Assembly (NCBI RefSeq): GCF_900104655.1
Contig: NZ_FNWD01000002.1
Span: 62,001-126,000 of the forward strand
Length of the DNA stretch: 64,000 nucleotides
Reading direction: 5' to 3'
Origin: Millionella massiliensis
Lineage (GTDB): Bacteria > Bacteroidota > Bacteroidia > Bacteroidales > Rikenellaceae
Shown here: positions 53,621 through 61,286 of the stretch, in pieces
Numbering within the stretch: the first letter of the stretch is position 1
How the letters are laid out: every line of letters starts with the position of its first letter
Notes under the pieces: generated by a model
What the model saw: only the letters and a program-made list of their open reading frames with translations
Told to the model about the DNA's origin: nothing
Database searches by the model: none
Program-made: the position numbers and the translations under genes

Positions 53621-54363
53621 TGAAACCGATCACCGCCATTGCCATAGACGACGAACCGATTGCCCTGCTCGTCATCAAACAGTTCTGCGAGCGCAAGGGC
53701 AACATGGTGCTCGAGACCTTCAGCGAACCGGAGGTGGGGTTGCAGCAGATCGTGCGCGAGAAACCTGACATCGTGTTTCTCGACATCGAGATGGACAACG
53801 TGAGCGGTCTGGAGGTGGCCCGGATGCTCCCGCCGGAGTGTACGCTGATCTTCACCACGGCCCATGCCAAATATGCCCTCGACGGCTTTGAACTCGACGC
53901 CGTCGATTTCCTGCACAAACCGATTGCCTACGAACGTTTCGAGCGGGCTGTCGAGAAGGCGATGCTACATGTGGGTGTGCATACCGATACCGCTCACCAC
54001 TCGCCGCTGCCGGAGGCGATCGTGGTTAAACAGGATTACAGCAATATCAATATCCCGATCGACGATATCTTCTACGTTGAGGCGCTGGAGAATTACAGCA
54101 AGATTTTTCGCCTGAGCGGTTCCAATGTCATCGCCCGGCTCAATATCAAGACGATTCACGAGATGTTGCCGGCTGACCGCTTCGTGCGGGTGCATCGTTC
54201 ATACCTGATACCGCTCGACCGTGTACAGCAGTTCTCGCGGCAGGAGATCCGTCTCGAAGGACTCTCCCGACCCATCCCGGTCGGACGGCGTTATGCCCGG
54301 GAGTTGCTCGACCGGCTCGCCGGAGCCGATGGACGCGGCGGTGGCAAGTTCTCCGGGAAATAG
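53617..54363 (+). CDS. LytTR-family response regulator
   Basis: 248 residues. The receiver domain spans 1-120 with Asp56 in VFLDIEMDN and conserved acids in IDDEPIAL. The LytTR DNA-binding domain covers about 135-240 (VKQDYSNINIPIDDIFYVEAL, then RFVRVHRSYLIPLDRVQ). The ATG overlaps the kinase stop as ATGA. It should be phosphorylated by the kinase encoded immediately upstream. LytTR regulators bind paired ~9-bp direct repeats; I could not identify such sites with confidence in the divergent promoter region. Likely target: the adjacent efflux operon and/or itself. Confidence 0.93.
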   Translation: MMKPITAIAIDDEPIALLVIKQFCERKGNMVLETFSEPEVGLQQIVREKPDIVFLDIEMDNVSGLEVARMLPPECTLIFTTAHAKYALDGFELDAVDFLHKPIAYERFERAVEKAMLHVGVHTDTAHHSPLPEAIVVKQDYSNINIPIDDIFYVEALENYSKIFRLSGSNVIARLNIKTIHEMLPADRFVRVHRSYLIPLDRVQQFSRQEIRLEGLSRPIPVGRRYARELLDRLAGADGRGGGKFSGK

Positions 54364-54569
54364 CCGGTTCTTTTCGTGTGCGGGTGGTTGTGGGGAGTGT
54401 GCGTTGTAGAGATGGCGGATGTTTGAGGACGCGGGTACATATGGCCACGTGGGTGTTTTTATGGCAGTTCGATCGGCGCGTTTGTCTGTACGTGAAAATT
54501 CTTTTGCCAGCTTTTTAATGAGGTGTATCGGCAGCATGTGTCTGGTGCCGAATGTGGCGAGCAGGGTAT

Positions 54570-55901
54570 TTACAAATCCTTGATCAGTCGCGAATCTTCG
54601 GTCCCGCGCATTGTCTCGCGGACCTGGAGAATGGTCTGCCACTCTCGTCCGAAGTCGTTTTTAATGTCAATCCTGAAGTTTTCCGAACCGTAGGTGTCGA
54701 TCTTGTCGAACAGGTAGCCGATGCTGAGGCGGTTGATGTCCATGGCCGGAATGTAGGCCGGGACCACCTTGTCCTCTTCGGCCGGAGTCTCGGCTATGAG
54801 TCCTACTTTGAGCAGCACGTCCAGTGTGTCGGCGGTGAGCTGGGTGGGGATGCGGTAGCGTTCCGAGATGGCATCGGCCGTGTAGGGTTTTTCGCCCCGC
54901 TCGAATCGCCGCACGATCAGGTGCATGATGGTCAGCAGCGTGAAGTCGCGGTACCGGCGGCTGATGTTTTGGGTCTCCTGCTCGAAGTCGAACTTGCTGA
55001 CATTCTGGTGGGCGAAGGCCAGCTCGGCGCCGAACAGGCAGATGAACCACGAAAGCTGGAGCCACAGCAGCAACAGGGGTAGGGCGGCAAAACTTCCGTA
55101 GATGGCGTTGTATTTCGAAATCCAGATCTGGCCGCTGACGTAGAGCGTCTGGAACACCTGGAACAGGATACCGGCGCAAATGCCGGCGAACAGGGCGCTG
55201 CTGAAGCGGACTTTGGTGTTGGGCACGTACATGTAGATGAAAACGAACAGCCCGATGGTGATCAGGTAGGGAATGGCGCTGGCGACGGGTGCGATGGCCC
55301 AGCTCAGTACATGGGCTTTACCGGCTGCCGTGCCGAGCAGGATTGAGAACCCTGCGTTGCAGATCAGAAACACCGGGGCAATCAGCATCAGGGCCAGGTA
55401 GTCGGTGAACTGACGCATGTAGGGGCGGTTGCGTTTGATCTGCCAGATGTCGTTGAAGTTGCTTTCGATTTTGCTGAAGAGGCTGAAGACGGTGTAGAGC
55501 AGCAGGATGAGGCCGATGCCGAGGAAGATGCCTCCGCGGGCATATTCGAGCGACTGGTCAATGAAGCTCATGGCCTGCTGCAGCAGCTCTTCCTGCCCGG
55601 CGAAGTAGCGGAACAGTTCGCTTTGGACGATATTTTGGAACCCGAAGCCGCGTGCGATGGCAAACAGTACGGCCAGCACGGGCACGATGGAGAGCAGGGT
55701 GCTGTAGGTCAGGGCGCCGGCCCGGATGTTGAGTTGAGCGCCCTTGATGTTGCGGACGGCGAGGATGCAGCTCTTGAGCAGGTTGTAGAGGCCGACCCGG
55801 CGGACGGAACTGTCGAGGCTGTGGATGCGCCAGATGTCGTAGGTGAAGAACCGGATGGTATCGAGAACGAGGCGTTTGACTCGGAGGTATAGTTTTTTCA
55901 T
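54570..55901 (-). CDS. YihY/BrkB family inner-membrane protein
   Basis: 443 residues. An amphipathic N-terminus is followed by about six membrane helices (50-290) with family blocks ALTYSTLLSIVPVLAVLFAIARGFG, GIGLILLLYTVFSLFSKIE and LPLLLLWLQLSWFICLFGAELAFAHQN. A soluble C-terminal ~140-residue winged-helix-like region (RFERGEKPYTADAISERYRI) ends it. The family was once called ribonuclease BN, which is incorrect; its true role is unknown. Single gene convergent with the LytTR gene. Confidence 0.88.
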   Translation of the reverse strand: MKKLYLRVKRLVLDTIRFFTYDIWRIHSLDSSVRRVGLYNLLKSCILAVRNIKGAQLNIRAGALTYSTLLSIVPVLAVLFAIARGFGFQNIVQSELFRYFAGQEELLQQAMSFIDQSLEYARGGIFLGIGLILLLYTVFSLFSKIESNFNDIWQIKRNRPYMRQFTDYLALMLIAPVFLICNAGFSILLGTAAGKAHVLSWAIAPVASAIPYLITIGLFVFIYMYVPNTKVRFSSALFAGICAGILFQVFQTLYVSGQIWISKYNAIYGSFAALPLLLLWLQLSWFICLFGAELAFAHQNVSKFDFEQETQNISRRYRDFTLLTIMHLIVRRFERGEKPYTADAISERYRIPTQLTADTLDVLLKVGLIAETPAEEDKVVPAYIPAMDINRLSIGYLFDKIDTYGSENFRIDIKNDFGREWQTILQVRETMRGTEDSRLIKDL

Positions 55902-56412
55902 AACCGGACGGTTTTACCAGTTAAAATTAGAAAAAAATCGGCGAATATGGCGCAGAACATGCTGCCGAAGGCTTTGGGGAGAAAGGTCTGGTGTTGGCCC
56001 TTGGGGTGTTTCCTTCTGACGAGAACCCGGCGGAGGTGGGCTGTGGTGAGACGGGGCGATGTGCGGGCTTTTGGTTCTGGGGTTTGGAAGAAGCCTGGGG
56101 ATGTTTTTGGGAAGACTGGCTGCAACGCCTGTGAGGTTCTGTAATTCGGGTTATCATTGCTGTAATGTGTGTAAAAAAGTGAAGCGTAGGAGTAGATAAT
56201 TTTGCACTGTGGATAAATCCCTAGGTGTTGGGGGAGGACCGGCCGGAGTGGCCGGCGAGTGTGAGACGGCCACTCCGACTTGGCAAATGAAGCCATGTTT
56301 GTTCGTGGGGCGCAGTGGGGCAAGAAACGAGCATGATGCGGTTGCCTTACGGGTCGTCGGGCAGAGCGAGAAACAACGAGAACCGATACAAAATATCTTC
56401 CAATCGAAAACG
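55902..56412. other. Divergent intergenic region with a long leader hairpin
   Basis: About 510 bp. TAATTTTG at 56197-56204 could be the -7 box of the plus-strand gene, giving a ~200-nt leader. That leader contains a perfect 11-bp hairpin at 56244-56277 (CGGAGTGGCCG / CGGCCACTCCG, 12-nt loop) without a T run. No gene seen. Confidence 0.45.
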
Positions 56413-56916
56413 ATGAAAACGTTGCGTTTTTGGTTTCCCATCCTGCTGTTGGGGGTTGTTCCGGGCTGGGTCTTCTGCTCGGAGGATCCGATGCTGCATG
56501 ATGGGGAGGCTGTTACCGTCGTTCCTGCGGATGACAATGATGATGAAACAGATTTAACCTCAGAGCTTATGAATATCAGAATAGCGGATCGAACTTTCAG
56601 TGTCGCTTTGGCCGACAACGAAACGGCTGCGGCCTTTCGTTCCATGCTGCCGATGACCGTTGTGATGAATGACCTGAACAGCAACGAAAAGTATGGCAAC
56701 CTGTCGAGCGAACTGCCGGTCAATGCGCGGCGACCGGAGACGATTCGGGCGGGCGACTTGATGCTTTTCGGCTCGGATTGTATCGTGCTGTTCTACAAAA
56801 GTTTTTCGACCTCGTACAGCTATACGTCGATCGGTCGAATCGCGGATGTGACCGGTCTGTCCGAGGCGTTGGGCAGAGGTCGTGTGACCGTGACCTTCGA
56901 AATGCCGGAGGAATAG
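56413..56916 (+). CDS. Secreted cyclophilin-like fold protein
   Basis: 167 residues from the ATG at 56413, which begins a signal peptide (RFWFPILLLGVVPGWVFC); an open frame upstream to 56209 overlaps the leader hairpin and was not used. After an acidic linker (VVPADDNDDETD) comes a ~115-residue domain like Cyclophil_like2: IRIADRTFSVALADNETAAAFRSMLP, NEKYGNLSSELP, IRAGDLMLFGSDCIVLFYKSF. Members are often linked to flavodoxins or hydrolases and have no proven isomerase activity. Followed after 31 bp by the alpha/beta hydrolase gene, probably one operon. Confidence 0.75.
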   Translation: MKTLRFWFPILLLGVVPGWVFCSEDPMLHDGEAVTVVPADDNDDETDLTSELMNIRIADRTFSVALADNETAAAFRSMLPMTVVMNDLNSNEKYGNLSSELPVNARRPETIRAGDLMLFGSDCIVLFYKSFSTSYSYTSIGRIADVTGLSEALGRGRVTVTFEMPEE

Positions 56917-56947
56917 CGTGTCAGTAATCATTTAATCCAGTGCAAGT

Positions 56948-58003
56948 ATGAAACATCTGAAAATTGCGGTCGCGACGACGCTTCTTTTCACGGGTGCCGT
57001 GGCAGTCGCGCAGAATACGGAAACGAATCGAATGAGTATGGAAAAATTGGAATTGACACAGGAGTGGGACAAAACCTTCCCGCTGAGTGACAAAGTGGAA
57101 CACCGCAAGGTAACCTTTTGCAACCGGTACGGCATTACGCTGGCCGCAGACCTCTATGTGCCCAAGCAGGCCGAGGGAAAACTTCCGGCCATTGCCGTGA
57201 GCGGCCCCTTTGGTGCGGTGAAGGAGCAGTCGTCGGGTCTCTATGCCCAGACCCTGGCCGAACGGGGTTTCCTGACGCTGGCTTTCGACCCTTCGTTTAC
57301 GGGTGAGAGTGGCGGAATGCCGCGCAGCGTGGCCTCGCCCGACATCTGTACGGAGGATTTCAGTGCTGCCGTCGATTTTCTGGCGACGAACGAACGGGTC
57401 GACCCGCAGCGAATCGGTATTCTCGGCATCTGCGGGTGGGGTGGTTTTGCCGTCAACGCAGCCGCCAACGATACCCGCATCAAGGCAACGGTGGCCTCGA
57501 CGATGTACGACATGAGCCGATGCCTGTCCAACGGGTACTTCGACCAAATGACGCCCGAGGAACGGTACGAAATGCGGCGTCAGTTGAGCGAACAGCGCAC
57601 GGAGGATGCCAAAAACGGGTCGTACCAGCGCACGGTGATGAATCCCGAACCGGCCGAAGATGCCCCGCAGTTCATGAAGGACTATTACGACTATTATAAG
57701 ACCGCGCGCGGCTATCATGCCCGATCCATCAACTCGGGGCTGGGGTGGAACGTTACCTCGTCGCTGGCCTTTGTCAATGCTCCGATCCTGACCTACTGTG
57801 GCGAGATTCGGAGTGCAGTGCTGCTTGTCCACGGCGAGAAGGCGCATTCACGTTACTTCAGCGAAGACACGTTCAAAAAACTCAAGGGCGACAACAAACA
57901 GTTGCTGATCGTTCCGGGAGCCAGCCATACCGACCTGTACGACCGGATGGATGTGATCCCGTTCGATACGATCGTGGAGTTCTATCAGAAGTACCTGAAA
58001 TAG
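56948..58003 (+). CDS. Secreted alpha/beta hydrolase (dienelactone-hydrolase-like) with Cys nucleophile
   Basis: 351 residues with a signal peptide (ending AVAVAQ). The alpha/beta-hydrolase fold has the nucleophile elbow GICGWGG with Cys162 in place of the usual serine, and a catalytic histidine in GASHTDLYD (His327). Cys at this position is typical of DLH-related and YcjY-like proteins. The acid residue is not clear: the expected spot reads HGEKAHS. Substrate unknown. Operon partner of the cyclophilin-like gene; the terminator follows at 58074. Confidence 0.82.
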   Translation: MKHLKIAVATTLLFTGAVAVAQNTETNRMSMEKLELTQEWDKTFPLSDKVEHRKVTFCNRYGITLAADLYVPKQAEGKLPAIAVSGPFGAVKEQSSGLYAQTLAERGFLTLAFDPSFTGESGGMPRSVASPDICTEDFSAAVDFLATNERVDPQRIGILGICGWGGFAVNAAANDTRIKATVASTMYDMSRCLSNGYFDQMTPEERYEMRRQLSEQRTEDAKNGSYQRTVMNPEPAEDAPQFMKDYYDYYKTARGYHARSINSGLGWNVTSSLAFVNAPILTYCGEIRSAVLLVHGEKAHSRYFSEDTFKKLKGDNKQLLIVPGASHTDLYDRMDVIPFDTIVEFYQKYLK

Positions 58004-58361
58004 TCGGATACTCGGGTGGTGGGCATGTCGTCGAGATTCGCGTTGTGCCCCGAGAGCCGAGGATTGGTTATGCAAGGAGCCGGAGTCTTCCGGCTCCTTT
58101 TATTTTGGCCGGCGGGTTGGATGAACGGGGTGTGTTGTGGAAAGATGGGCTCGGGTGGAGTAGCAGTAAACGGTGTGCTTAGGATGTTTTTATTGTCGGG
58201 TGATGGGGGTATTTTATGGCTGTATTACGGGGATTGTGAGTGAAAATTTGTTTAATCCTGCTTGTTTTTATATATTATTCTGATGCTGCGGCGATTATTG
58301 TTGTTTTTATGTGTAAAATTTTGTATATTTAAAGCGTGGTATAATTTAAATTTGCTTCCCT
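58004..58361. other. Intergenic region: terminator and promoter of the repeat-lipoprotein locus
   Basis: About 358 bp becoming strongly AT-rich after 58240. It holds the terminator at 58074-58106 and a promoter-like GTTG (58300-58303), 20-bp spacer, TATATTTA (58324-58331). The same layout is found before the paralog at 59620. Confidence 0.55.
58074..58106 (+). terminator. Terminator after the alpha/beta hydrolase gene
   Basis: An 11-bp perfect stem AAGGAGCCGGA / TCCGGCTCCTT with a 4-nt loop, then TTATTTT. Confidence 0.88.
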
Positions 58362-58988
58362 ATGAAAAAGGTTTTGTTAAATGCAGCCATTCTTATAGCA
58401 GGTATGGTGTGTGCTTCCTCTTGCCATACGCAATCGGGAAATGTAAATGAACCGCAGACGATAGAGCTGAGTTCGGAGCAGGATCAGTTTCTGTTGAACT
58501 TCATCGAGGCCACTCCGGATGGGCTGAGTCTCTCCATCTCGCGCGAAGATGCCATGTATGCATGGGCAACCCCGGAAGGTTATGCCGATCTGGAACAGCA
58601 GATCGAGCGGGTTAATGCCGATTACGACAAAGCTGACTACGATTATTGGCAACAGAAAGTACAGGAGCAGCGGGCGGCCACCAAAGCGAATGCTTCGGTC
58701 GAAGGGGAGTACAGTTATCATAATATGTTGAAGCGCGATATTTTTCTGGAAAATTTCTTCTATGTCGAGGATGGGAAGATGGTGATTAAAATCTCGGAAG
58801 AGAAAGCCGTGCTTTGCGGTGCCACGGTCGAAGGGTACCGGGCGGCTTGCGAGGCCGTGGAACTGTGGAGCGAGAGGATTCGGTCCGGTATGGTGAATTA
58901 CGACGATATACGCGAGGGATACAACGATAAAAGGAAGGATATGTTGTCTCCTGCTGGACGAAAATATATGATATCACCTTATGAATAG
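58362..58988 (+). CDS. Repeat lipoprotein A1, C-terminally truncated paralog
   Basis: 208 residues. The lipobox is CASSC (Cys21). Two copies of a ~45-residue unit occupy about 41-85 and 126-170: DQFLLNF ... G ... ISREDAMYAWATPEGY and DIFLENF ... G ... ISEEKAVLCGATVEGY, separated by an acidic/Tyr-rich linker (NADYDKADYDYW). It is clearly paralogous to 59620-60540, whose extra ~100-residue C-terminal domain is missing here. Its degraded remains lie at 58989-59302, so this gene was shortened by mutation. AT-richer than the chromosome background. I do not recognise the family. Confidence 0.7.
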   Translation: MKKVLLNAAILIAGMVCASSCHTQSGNVNEPQTIELSSEQDQFLLNFIEATPDGLSLSISREDAMYAWATPEGYADLEQQIERVNADYDKADYDYWQQKVQEQRAATKANASVEGEYSYHNMLKRDIFLENFFYVEDGKMVIKISEEKAVLCGATVEGYRAACEAVELWSERIRSGMVNYDDIREGYNDKRKDMLSPAGRKYMISPYE

Positions 58989-59302
58989 CAAGTCCTCCCC
59001 CCAGTGCAGGTTCCCGCAAACCTATGTCACGGTTCCGCTATGGGGCATAGATACACAGAAGGCATGCGCTTTTGGGGGGTTAGGGTTCGGTTGTCTGTAC
59101 GGTGACAGCTACTGATATTGGTGCTTTAACTGTGATTATGGAGACAAATTCGATGCAAATTCATTCTCATTGGGGCGCCTTCGCATAAAACATTTATAAG
59201 AAGATAAGACCTTATGGTGATGATGCATGTTATTATACGTTTAATTGCACGAAGCCAGAAGGAGGTGCTAATGTATTGATTCGTTTTGTTGAATATCATT
59301 AA
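58989..59302 (+). pseudogene. Decayed C-terminal domain of repeat lipoprotein A1
   Basis: No long frame, but broken reading frames resemble the C-terminus of the paralog. The final stretch reads ACYYTFNCTKPEGGAN ... RFVEYH then stop, against AYYSFIANKGADSYDA ... RIVQCH then stop in the intact gene. Earlier, PQTYVTVPLWG parallels PPVIYLNLVMDG. At least one frameshift and several stops separate the pieces. Confidence 0.6.
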
Positions 59303-59335
59303 TGATTTACAACCTAAATTCCCGGACTATGAAAA
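59296..59335 (+). repeat. 40-bp direct repeat, copy 1 (partner 60534-60573)
   Basis: TCATTAATGATTTACAACCT followed by AAATTCCCGGAC, one variable base and ATGAAAA; 39 of 40 positions identical to the sequence joining the intact A2 and B genes. Confidence 0.92.
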
Positions 59336-59400
59336 GGTGTCGTTTTGTTGTGTGGATGTGTCAAATGGCGAAATTGAAGAGCTGGATGGTATTGAGTAAT
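59303..59400 (+). pseudogene. Relic of the 5' end of a second repeat-protein gene
   Basis: Begins with the same junction as the intact B gene (60541-60573) and opens at ATG 59329 with MKR...FVVW, comparable to MKKLILFVAA. It then degenerates and stops within about 30 codons. Together with 58362-59302 it forms a decayed copy of the A-B unit. Confidence 0.55.
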
Positions 59401-59619
59401 AAGGCGTCTGACTTGGAGATATAGTTTTTGTGAACAGGTTATATTGTTTGATAAATATATAAAAATAACTTAAAAAGTTTAGTTGTTGAATTATATGTGC
59501 GATACAAGAAGGATATGGCGTATTTTTTTTATTGATCTTGTTGTTTTTTTTAATGGAATTTGTATATTTGAAGCGAAGGTTATTGATGTGATGGTTAATT
59601 AATTTAAATTAGTTTCATT
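59401..59619 (+). promoter_or_regulatory. AT-rich upstream region of repeat lipoprotein A2
   Basis: Very AT-rich. Contains GTTG (59540-59543), a 19-bp spacer and TATATTTG (59563-59570), matching the element before A1 at 58300-58331 (both followed by AAGCG or GAAGCG), so it is probably a duplicated promoter. Confidence 0.5.
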
Positions 59620-60540
59620 ATGAAAAAGAGTTTATTAAATGCAGCCATTCTTGTAGCAGGAATGACATGCGCCTTTTCCTGTAAAGCACAACAGGAAGAG
59701 ATTAACGAACCTCAGAGAATAGAACTGCGTTCCGAACAGGATCAGTTTCTGTTGAACTTCGTCGAGGCCACCCCGGAAGGGTTGAGTCTCTCCATCTCAC
59801 GCGAAGATGCTCTATATGCAGGGGCGACGTCGGACGGCTATGCCGATCTGGAGCAGCAGGTCGCACAGATCAATGCCGATTACGACAAAGTTGACTACGA
59901 CTATTGGCAGCAGAGCGCGCAACAGCAGCAATCGCTCACCAAAGCGAACGCCGTGTATAACGGGACTTATGACAAGTACAATGTACTGGAACGCGATAAG
60001 TTCCTTGAGAATTTTGTCTACGCTGAAAACGGCGAGGTCGTACTGAAAATCTCGGAAGAGAAGGCCGTGCTTTGCGGGGCTACGGCCGAAGGGTATCGGT
60101 CGGTTCGCGACGACGTGGCGGAACTGAATCGCAGGGTGCAGTCGGGCGAAGCCGCTTTCGACGATGTACGGGCTTGCTTCGACGCCAAACGGGAGTTTAT
60201 TCTGGAGCACAGCTCCCTGGTGGTGGAAAGCAAAGCGCCTGTGCAAGATCCGCCCGTCATATATCTGAATTTGGTAATGGACGGAGCTCTGAGACAAGTG
60301 TCTGGCTCATGCTATGCCGATCCGGAAGTCTTCGGAGTTTTGAGTTGCAATTATTTCTTAGGGCAAGTTGTGTTGCGTGAAACGTATTCTGGGGATCAAC
60401 TGACTCATTGGTGGGGATTCACCACGAAAGGTACGTTCAAAGCTACGTTGATTTATCCTGAGGGAGCCTACTATTCGTTTATTGCGAATAAAGGAGCGGA
60501 TAGTTACGACGCTACTGCCCGGATAGTTCAGTGTCATTAA
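59620..60540 (+). CDS. Repeat lipoprotein A2, full-length
   Basis: 306 residues. Lipobox AFSC (Cys21). The two ~45-residue units lie at about 41-85 (ISREDALYAGATSDGY) and 126-170 (ISEEKAVLCGATAEGY). From about 210 a separate C-terminal domain of ~95 residues begins (PPVIYLNLVMDGALRQVSG ... HWWGFTTKG ... RIVQCH) that looks all-beta. Highly similar to A1 in the first 170 residues, at protein and DNA level. It is followed after 26 bp by gene B, so they form an operon. Unrecognised family; envelope location is the only firm inference. Confidence 0.72.
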   Translation: MKKSLLNAAILVAGMTCAFSCKAQQEEINEPQRIELRSEQDQFLLNFVEATPEGLSLSISREDALYAGATSDGYADLEQQVAQINADYDKVDYDYWQQSAQQQQSLTKANAVYNGTYDKYNVLERDKFLENFVYAENGEVVLKISEEKAVLCGATAEGYRSVRDDVAELNRRVQSGEAAFDDVRACFDAKREFILEHSSLVVESKAPVQDPPVIYLNLVMDGALRQVSGSCYADPEVFGVLSCNYFLGQVVLRETYSGDQLTHWWGFTTKGTFKATLIYPEGAYYSFIANKGADSYDATARIVQCH

Positions 60541-60573
60541 TGATTTACAACCTAAATTCCCGGACGATGAAAA
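60534..60573 (+). repeat. 40-bp direct repeat, copy 2 (partner 59296-59335)
   Basis: Spans the stop of A2 and the start codon of B. See the partner copy. Confidence 0.92.
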
Positions 60574-61109
60574 AGTTGATTTTGTTTGTCGCGGCTTTGG
60601 TCGTATCCTGCTGGACGGTCTGCTCTGCACGCGAATTCGACGCGAAGCTGATGCGGTTTATCACCATCGTCGACGGCAAGTTCGCTCCCGAAATTTCGGG
60701 CGACGAGGCGGTGCGCATGGGCTTTTCGGTCAACGATTATATCGCTTACATGCAGTATATCAATATGCTGAATGCACATACGTCGCCTGCGCTTACGGCT
60801 CCGCAAAATCTGTTTCTGCAAGCCTTCGGGGTCTGTCGGAACGACTCCTTGGTGCTGGACATTCCGTTGGAAAAGGCGCTGCGCGCAGGCGCCAATGTCG
60901 AGGGGTATTATCAAACCCTGCAAGTTCTCCAGCAGACGAATGAGATGTTGTCCCAGCTGGACTCCGTCGAAAAACGGAAAATGGCCAAAGATTTTGAGAA
61001 AAAGCAGCAGGAATTGCGGGAAATGTTGACGAAGTATGCCATGGAGTACCCCGACAGCAGCGCTGTGAAAAACATACTGCGTAGCGTGGGCGTGTATGTC
61101 AATTATTGA
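60567..61109 (+). CDS. Secreted repeat protein B
   Basis: 180 residues from the ATG at 60567 (MKKLILFVAALVVSCWTVCSA, a signal peptide; an ATG twelve codons earlier lies in the leader repeat and is less likely). The mature protein carries the same ~45-residue unit twice: about 13-57 (EISGDEAVRMGFSVNDY) and 69-113 (DIPLEKALRAGANVEGY), then a charged coiled-coil tail (SVEKRKMAKDFEKKQQELREM). It is shorter than A2 and only distantly similar outside the repeat. Second gene of the A2-B operon, closed by a strong terminator. Confidence 0.7.
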   Translation: MKKLILFVAALVVSCWTVCSAREFDAKLMRFITIVDGKFAPEISGDEAVRMGFSVNDYIAYMQYINMLNAHTSPALTAPQNLFLQAFGVCRNDSLVLDIPLEKALRAGANVEGYYQTLQVLQQTNEMLSQLDSVEKRKMAKDFEKKQQELREMLTKYAMEYPDSSAVKNILRSVGVYVNY

Positions 61110-61137
61110 TCGCCATATTCCCTACCGTTAAAATACG

Positions 61138-61179
61138 CAGCGAGCGTTTCGACTCTGTGTCGAAACGCTCGCTGTTTTT
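61138..61179 (+). terminator. Terminator of the A2-B operon
   Basis: A perfect 16-bp stem (CAGCGAGCGTTTCGAC and its complement) with a TCTGT loop, then five T. Confidence 0.92.
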
Positions 61180-61286
61180 GGATATCCCGTAAAGTCGACC
61201 GGCGCAAAGCATCGGCCGGGGTGGGAGATTTTGGCAGGCAGACCGTCTTTTATGGAGTGGCGGCAGTTAGGGGACTGCGGGGGTCG

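Noticed and set aside
56209..56412. Upstream extension of the cyclophilin-like protein
   Set aside because: It would bury the signal peptide and read through the leader hairpin; the ATG at 56413 directly begins a good signal peptide.
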